Assembly (NCBI GenBank): GCA_018334735.1
Contig: JAGXLK010000053.1
Coordinates: 1 to 9,620, forward strand
Origin: Planctomycetota bacterium
GTDB lineage: Bacteria > Planctomycetota > Brocadiia > SM23-32
Direction: 5' to 3'
DNA length: 9,620 bases
Shown: piece after piece, positions 6,006 to 9,620 of the stretch
How positions within the stretch are numbered: the stretch's first letter is position 1
How the letters are laid out: the number at the start of each line of letters is the position of its first letter
The notes under the pieces: generated by a model
Database searches by the model: none
What the model saw: the letters and a program-made list of their open reading frames with translations, nothing else
Told to the model about the DNA's origin: nothing
Made by a program: the position numbers and the translations under genes

Positions 6006-7793
6006 TTATTCCGGCTCGGCTTCTTTAGCATCCTCAGTTTCTCTTTCCGATTTAGCTTGCCTGACGAAATAATCGGGTTTCGGACGTTTATGCGGTGGAA
6101 GCTCGTAATCAGGTTCCTGTCCCGTAATCTTCCCTATGGCCCACTTGGTAATCGTGCGGATTCTGTAGGTCTCGGTCCCATCGGTTAGATGTTGTCTGAG
6201 GGTTCCCACGGCTTTTCGGGAACCGATTCGTCCGAATGCAACGGCGGCTTCGAAGCGGAGATCGGGCGATTCGGGGAACATCCCGCGTGTATCGTTAAAG
6301 CGTCGTATTAGCATTCCTATACTGCCTTCGTTTTTCAGCATACCCAGAGCGCGGACGGCGGCAGAGCGAAGGGGCGTGGCTGTGCCAGGATTGGACATAG
6401 TGGGCTTGTCAGGAATGATTTTTTGATACCAGGGGATGGGTTTGCGGTACCCGAGTTTGCCCATTGACAGGACCGCGCAGGAAGCGGTCTCGACATCCTG
6501 ATCCTCCGGGGTGGCACAAGCGTAGAGTTTCTCGAGGATTTTTGCATCGTCGCGCCCGATTTCACCAAAAGCCCAGGCTGCCCAGCGGCGTGCCGGAAGA
6601 AATTTGTCTTCCAACAGCTTCAGATGTCCCTCAATGTTGCGATCACTGCGAAGACGCCCAAGAATCTGACTGGATCCCTCCCGCACGGTATTGACTTCAT
6701 GACTCAGTCCTTTCCCGGCCAGTTCTTTGACCTCTTCGTTTCCGATTGTCACCATAGAATCCACAGCATCTTCCCTGACATACAAATGCTCGTCGGCGAG
6801 AAGACGATATAACTGGGGCACTCCGTTTTCTATTTTGAATTGCCCGATGGCTCGTGCAGCAACGCGTCTTACCGTATGATCACTGTCTTTTGTCCGGGCG
6901 AGATAATAATCGGAGTGTTTTGCGCCTCCGAATGTGACGAGAGCCCGAAGCGCTTCTCGGCGGACGACTCCGTTTTTATCGTTAAGTAAGGGGATTATCC
7001 GTGGCTGTTTGTTTGTGGCGCCGAGGGCGGTTATTGACCGAAGAGCTGCCGCACGTTCCGCGTATCTTTTGGAAGATAGTTTTGGCATTAGTTGATCAGC
7101 ATACGCCGGGTCTTCCAATTTCCCGATGGCCTGAATAGTTTCCAGGACCAGTATCGGCTCTCTGGCATCAAGCATGTCTTTCAGTGGGCCGAATGCATCA
7201 GCCGAGCCGACACGGCCCAGAGAACGAATAGCTTCACGGGCCAAACGCCGTTTTTTTGCTGAGGTAAACGTGGCCATGTTTGAAACCGCGCTTTCTGCTT
7301 TTAGATCGCCAAGGGCTTTTAATGCTGACCAGAGGACACGTTCATGTTCGTCGCGGAGAAGGGTTGTAAGGATTTGCACTGCCTTCTCCCTCTTTTGGCC
7401 TTTCAGAACGGAGGACAGCATGCCGATCGATGTTGCGCTTTGGGCTTTGATTCCCGGAACGTCACTTTTGGCGGCGAGTTCGAGGGTAGCAAGGTTTCTT
7501 TCGGAAGGCCAATCCCCCAATATCCATGTAACCCGTTCTGCTTCTCCGGGGTCTCCGTTTTCGTACAAATCCCTCAGTAGTGCGAGCTGTGCATCTGTCG
7601 GGGGCTTGGGCTCCTTTTTTTCAGGCGGTAGGTTTTTATCGAGGTACTTTCGCACTGGAGGATCATCATGTCGCAGCTCTTCCCCGTGAAGTGGCGGATT
7701 TTCTGCACCTTTTGCGGTGCAGGTCCATATGAGCACGGGAAATAAGGCGAGCCATAAGTATTTGCGGAGTGTAAGGGCTGGTTTATGATTCAT
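6006..7793 (-). CDS. Exported HEAT-repeat protein
   Basis: 595 residues from ATG 7793. The frame is open upstream to an ATG at 7898, but I chose 7793. From there the protein begins with a good signal peptide (MNHKPALTLRKYLWLALFPVLIWTCTAKGAE: a basic n-region, a hydrophobic core, then a polar region). A candidate promoter also lies inside the upstream extension. A lipoprotein is less likely, since IWTC is a poor lipobox. After a proline- and charge-rich stretch, most of the chain consists of about a dozen helical HEAT/PBS-lyase-like repeats of about 30 residues, recognisable by units such as VLWSALKALGDL, LAREAIRSLGRVG, VRREALRALVTFG, VRRVAARAIGQF and LRFEAAVAFGRIG. Such repeats form a solenoid for protein binding. 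The tail is rich in Lys and Glu. No enzymatic domain is visible. It is convergent with the zinc-finger gene, with 21 nt between the stops. Confidence 0.78.
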   Translation of the reverse strand: MNHKPALTLRKYLWLALFPVLIWTCTAKGAENPPLHGEELRHDDPPVRKYLDKNLPPEKKEPKPPTDAQLALLRDLYENGDPGEAERVTWILGDWPSERNLATLELAAKSDVPGIKAQSATSIGMLSSVLKGQKREKAVQILTTLLRDEHERVLWSALKALGDLKAESAVSNMATFTSAKKRRLAREAIRSLGRVGSADAFGPLKDMLDAREPILVLETIQAIGKLEDPAYADQLMPKLSSKRYAERAAALRSITALGATNKQPRIIPLLNDKNGVVRREALRALVTFGGAKHSDYYLARTKDSDHTVRRVAARAIGQFKIENGVPQLYRLLADEHLYVREDAVDSMVTIGNEEVKELAGKGLSHEVNTVREGSSQILGRLRSDRNIEGHLKLLEDKFLPARRWAAWAFGEIGRDDAKILEKLYACATPEDQDVETASCAVLSMGKLGYRKPIPWYQKIIPDKPTMSNPGTATPLRSAAVRALGMLKNEGSIGMLIRRFNDTRGMFPESPDLRFEAAVAFGRIGSRKAVGTLRQHLTDGTETYRIRTITKWAIGKITGQEPDYELPPHKRPKPDYFVRQAKSERETEDAKEAEPE

Positions 7794-7830
7794 TTTTTCA
7801 GATGTGTGAGCTTGGGGATTAACTTGGGAT

Positions 7831-7858
7831 AGCATAAAGAGGGTCAGTTCCATGTCAG
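7831..7858 (-). promoter_or_regulatory. Candidate promoter for the HEAT-repeat gene
   Basis: The minus strand reads CTGACA (-35; 7853-7858, 5 of 6 matches), a 16-nt spacer and TATGCT (-10; 7831-7836, 4 of 6). Transcription would begin near 7824, about 30 nt before the ATG at 7793. That supports this start over the upstream ATGs at 7898, 7853 and 7835. Confidence 0.4.
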
Positions 7859-7878
7859 AGTTTCGGTTATTAATGTTG

Positions 7879-7896
7879 GCTCGCGCGAGCGCGCGC
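7879..7896. repeat. Perfect GC palindrome with alternating CG tract
   Basis: GCTCGCGCGAGC (7879-7890) is a perfect 12-bp palindrome, directly followed by GCGCGC (7891-7896). It is flanked by GGTTA (7865-7869) and TAACC (7900-7904) in inverted orientation. It lies between the D-lyxose isomerase and HEAT genes. No T-tract follows the stem on either strand, so a standard intrinsic terminator is not supported. A run of 8 A lies at 7907-7914 on the plus strand. Other possibilities are an operator, a transcript-end hairpin acting without a T-tract, or a Z-DNA-prone tract. Confidence 0.6.
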
Positions 7897-7988
7897 AATT
7901 AACCTTAAAAAAAATGAAGGAACAAGAATCGAATGCGAAATAGAAGAGAAAAGTATAATGTCGTCCACCATTGTGAACAAGCAATCTG

Positions 7989-8672
7989 TCAAACAGCCTT
8001 CGGGTATTCGTTACAAAGCAAATGCAATGGTGGTTCATCTTCTTCAATTTCGGGGAATCGTCCTACTTTCTCTGCGAAGCAATTATCCGTGTTATCATCG
8101 TTTACAGCGGAGACCTCTCCGATCAGAACGGCGCCGGTATCGGGGGCACTCCAGAATTTGTGGTAGAGCCTCGGAGTAAGTGTGATACTCTCACCGGGGG
8201 AGAGGGTAATTTCCGCACCTGCCGACAGTTCCCGGGCAACTCCGTCCACGCTGACCTGCACGGGGCTTTCTTCGTCGATTTTATCCTCTTCGGTGGCATT
8301 GTAAAGTTGGATGACGAGATCTCCGCCTCCACGGTTTATGATATCTTCGATCTTTTTCCAGTGGAAATGGGTCAGGCAAATCTGCCCGCTACGCATGGCC
8401 ATAATTTTCTCCGCATATGGTTTGGGATCGTAGGGGTCCTGGTCATTGCCATTTCGGAGTGTAAATAACGTGAGGCCATATTTATCAAATTCCCCCAGTC
8501 CGAAATCCGTGATGTCCCAACCGAGCATATTTCGCCGTATTTCATCGCATTCGTGGCCCTTGCTTTCCCAGTCTTCAAGGCTCCAGAAGGCGAAGGGGGG
8601 GAGTTTGAATTTGCAGTGTTCCATGAGTTTCTTGGCCCAGGCCAGATTTGAGTTGATTTCGGAACGTTTCAT
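7989..8672 (-). CDS. D-lyxose ketol-isomerase family enzyme (cupin)
   Basis: 227 residues, the usual length for this family. It is a cupin-fold, metal-dependent sugar isomerase that interconverts D-lyxose and D-xylulose and often also D-mannose and D-fructose. The likely metal ligands are visible: H102 and H104 in THFHW, E109 in KIED and H171 in LYHKFW, placed as in the characterised E. coli O157 enzyme. Other family segments are FAFWSLEDW, DITDFGLGEF, GLTLFTLRNG, EKIMAMRSGQICLTHFHWKKIEDIINRGGGDL and LSPGESITLTPRLYHKFW. It is cytoplasmic with no signal peptide. The start ATG has an AGAGG-type Shine-Dalgarno 6 nt upstream. No sugar kinase, transporter or regulator is adjacent, so the pathway it serves here is unclear. 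Actual substrate preference cannot be read from the sequence. Confidence 0.88.
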   Translation of the reverse strand: MKRSEINSNLAWAKKLMEHCKFKLPPFAFWSLEDWESKGHECDEIRRNMLGWDITDFGLGEFDKYGLTLFTLRNGNDQDPYDPKPYAEKIMAMRSGQICLTHFHWKKIEDIINRGGGDLVIQLYNATEEDKIDEESPVQVSVDGVARELSAGAEITLSPGESITLTPRLYHKFWSAPDTGAVLIGEVSAVNDDNTDNCFAEKVGRFPEIEEDEPPLHLLCNEYPKAV

Positions 8673-8720
8673 GGAAAACCTCTTGTTGTTGCATTGAAAA
8701 AAAGCGCCACAGTCGGTACA

Positions 8721-8750
8721 TTGACAGTTTAGCCTGATTTATATTGGTAT
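8721..8750 (+). promoter_or_regulatory. Possible promoter for miaA
   Basis: A perfect TTGACA (8721-8726) on the plus strand is followed 18 nt later by TGGTAT (8745-8750), a weak -10. It lies inside the leader region of the divergent isomerase gene and overlaps its -10. The -35 match is good but the -10 is poor, hence low confidence. Confidence 0.3.
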
Positions 8751-8777
8751 TGAACCCGCTGGCGGGGGGAATGTCAA
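8749..8777 (-). promoter_or_regulatory. Candidate promoter for the D-lyxose isomerase gene
   Basis: The minus strand reads a perfect TTGACA (-35; 8772-8777), a 17-nt spacer and TTCAAT (-10; 8749-8754, 4 of 6). The predicted start is near 8742, with a leader of about 70 nt before the ATG at 8672. Confidence 0.5.
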
Positions 8778-8792
8778 GGTGGGTGGAGTTTT

Positions 8793-9620
8793 GTGACCTC
8801 AAGTTGGCCTGAAATCAATCACATGGGATTTTCCGATAAAGAAAGTTTGCTTTCCAGTCCCTGCTGGGTTTTGCTTGGTCCCACCGCAGCGGGGAAAACG
8901 GAGCTGACGTGTGAACTTGGGCGGCGGTGGCCTGTGGAAATTGTGTCCGTGGATTCAATGCAAATTTACAGGGGCATGGATATCGGGACTGCAAAGCCGT
9001 CCTCTGAACAGCGCCGGGAGATTCCCCATCATATGATCGATGTGGTGGATCCGGAAGATGGGTTCGATGTAAGCCGCTTTCGGGAGATGGCACTGGGTAT
9101 TATGGAGCCTATCAGGAAACGCCGAAATATCCCTCTCCTTGTTTGCGGCACCCCCTTATATTTGAAGGCCTTGCTCTGGGGATTATTCGAAGGTCCCGGG
9201 GCCGATAGCGAAATTCGGGAGCGCCTGCGAAAAGAAGCGGAACTAAAGGGCCGGGAACATTTACACCAGAAACTGGCGGAGGTTGATCCGGAATCGGGTC
9301 AGCGGGTGGACCCCAATGACCTGCGGCGGATTGTCCGAGCATTGGAAGTTTACGAGCTGACCGGTCGGCCAATTAGCCAGCGGCAGGATCAGTTCGATGG
9401 GCCTCCGGATATTGAGCATATTTCTGTCGGCCTGGAATGGCCAAGAGAAATGCTTTACGAGCGAATCAACCAACGTGTTGATCGGATGCTTGAGGAGGGC
9501 CTGGTAGAGGAGGTCCAAAAATTACAGGGTCGGCTCGGCCGGCAAGCTTCTCAGGCCGTTGGATACAAGGAGCTCATGGCACATTTTGGGGGGGATATTT
9601 CGTTTGAGGAAGCTGTTCGA
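8793..9620 (+). CDS. miaA: tRNA dimethylallyltransferase MiaA, 3' truncated by window edge
   Basis: 276 residues are visible of a usual 300-320; the frame is still open at base 9620. MiaA transfers the dimethylallyl group from DMAPP to N6 of A37 in tRNAs that read UNN codons, the first step to ms2i6A. Motifs are the P-loop GPTAAGKT (8877-8900), DSMQIYRGMDIGTAKPS with the catalytic Asp (from 8952), PHHMIDVVDPEDGFDVSRF, GTPLYLKALLWGLFEGPGAD (most relatives have GGTGLY), DPNDLRRIVRALEVYELTGRPIS (from 9309) and QAVGYKEL near the edge. I chose GTG 8793 because GGTGGAG (8782-8788) lies 4 nt upstream. ATG 8823 is in frame and gives a more typical short N-terminus, but has no Shine-Dalgarno. The gene is divergent from the D-lyxose isomerase gene. 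Confidence 0.93.
   Translation, partial: MTSSWPEINHMGFSDKESLLSSPCWVLLGPTAAGKTELTCELGRRWPVEIVSVDSMQIYRGMDIGTAKPSSEQRREIPHHMIDVVDPEDGFDVSRFREMALGIMEPIRKRRNIPLLVCGTPLYLKALLWGLFEGPGADSEIRERLRKEAELKGREHLHQKLAEVDPESGQRVDPNDLRRIVRALEVYELTGRPISQRQDQFDGPPDIEHISVGLEWPREMLYERINQRVDRMLEEGLVEEVQKLQGRLGRQASQAVGYKELMAHFGGDISFEEAVR

Noticed and set aside
7794..7898. N-terminal extension of the HEAT-repeat protein from ATG 7898
   Set aside because: It would bury a clear signal peptide behind 35 residues, lacks a Shine-Dalgarno, starts inside the GC palindrome, and contains a better promoter candidate.
7963..7978. Small hairpin after the isomerase stop (GTCCAC with GTGAAC) as terminator
   Set aside because: The stem is only 6 bp with a wobble pair, and the T-rich stretch starts too far from it to make a convincing intrinsic terminator.
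8022..8468. Plus-strand open frame of 148 codons inside the D-lyxose isomerase gene
   Set aside because: The minus-strand product matches the isomerase family along its whole length with all metal ligands, so this is a shadow.

Overview
The window is a gene-dense bacterial chromosome segment of roughly balanced base composition. It carries ten protein-coding genes, two of them cut by the window edges, and mostly short intergenic gaps. No rRNA, tRNA, CRISPR array or insertion sequence was seen. The organism is a bacterium, but its phylum cannot be fixed from this sequence. RecO keeps the CxxC...CxxC zinc site that E. coli RecO lacks. HslV carries a short extension before its catalytic Thr. MiaA has a GTPLYL variant of the usual GGTGLY motif. 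A corrinoid protein of the methyltransferase type is present. Together these point away from Enterobacteria and are compatible with an uncultivated, possibly anaerobic lineage such as a Planctomycetes- or Hydrogenedentes-like group. That placement is only a guess.

Layout: (1) 1-1698, plus strand: the C-terminal part of a CorC/HlyC-family CBS-domain protein followed by recO, ending at a bidirectional terminator (1730-1758). (2) 1776-3400, minus strand: a stand-alone corrinoid-binding protein, and upstream of it a membrane-anchored TPR protein with a proline/glutamate-rich tail. (3) 3401-3629: a divergent promoter region. (4) 3630-5984, plus strand: hslV, hslU and a small zinc-binding, single-span membrane protein with a coiled-coil tail, apparently one operon. 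(5) 6006-7793, minus strand: an exported HEAT-repeat protein. (6) 7989-8672, minus strand: a D-lyxose ketol-isomerase family cupin enzyme. (7) 8793-9620, plus strand: miaA, running off the right edge.

Most genes are housekeeping: DNA repair (RecO), ATP-dependent proteolysis (HslUV) and tRNA modification (MiaA). The less ordinary content is the zinc-finger/TM/coiled-coil protein joined to hslUV, the HslU pore-loop variant GYHG, the odd hslV-hslU junction, the lone corrinoid protein with a palindrome over its candidate promoter, and a long exported HEAT-repeat protein. No convincing novel multi-gene system is visible. The best candidate for something undescribed is the hslUV-linked membrane protein.
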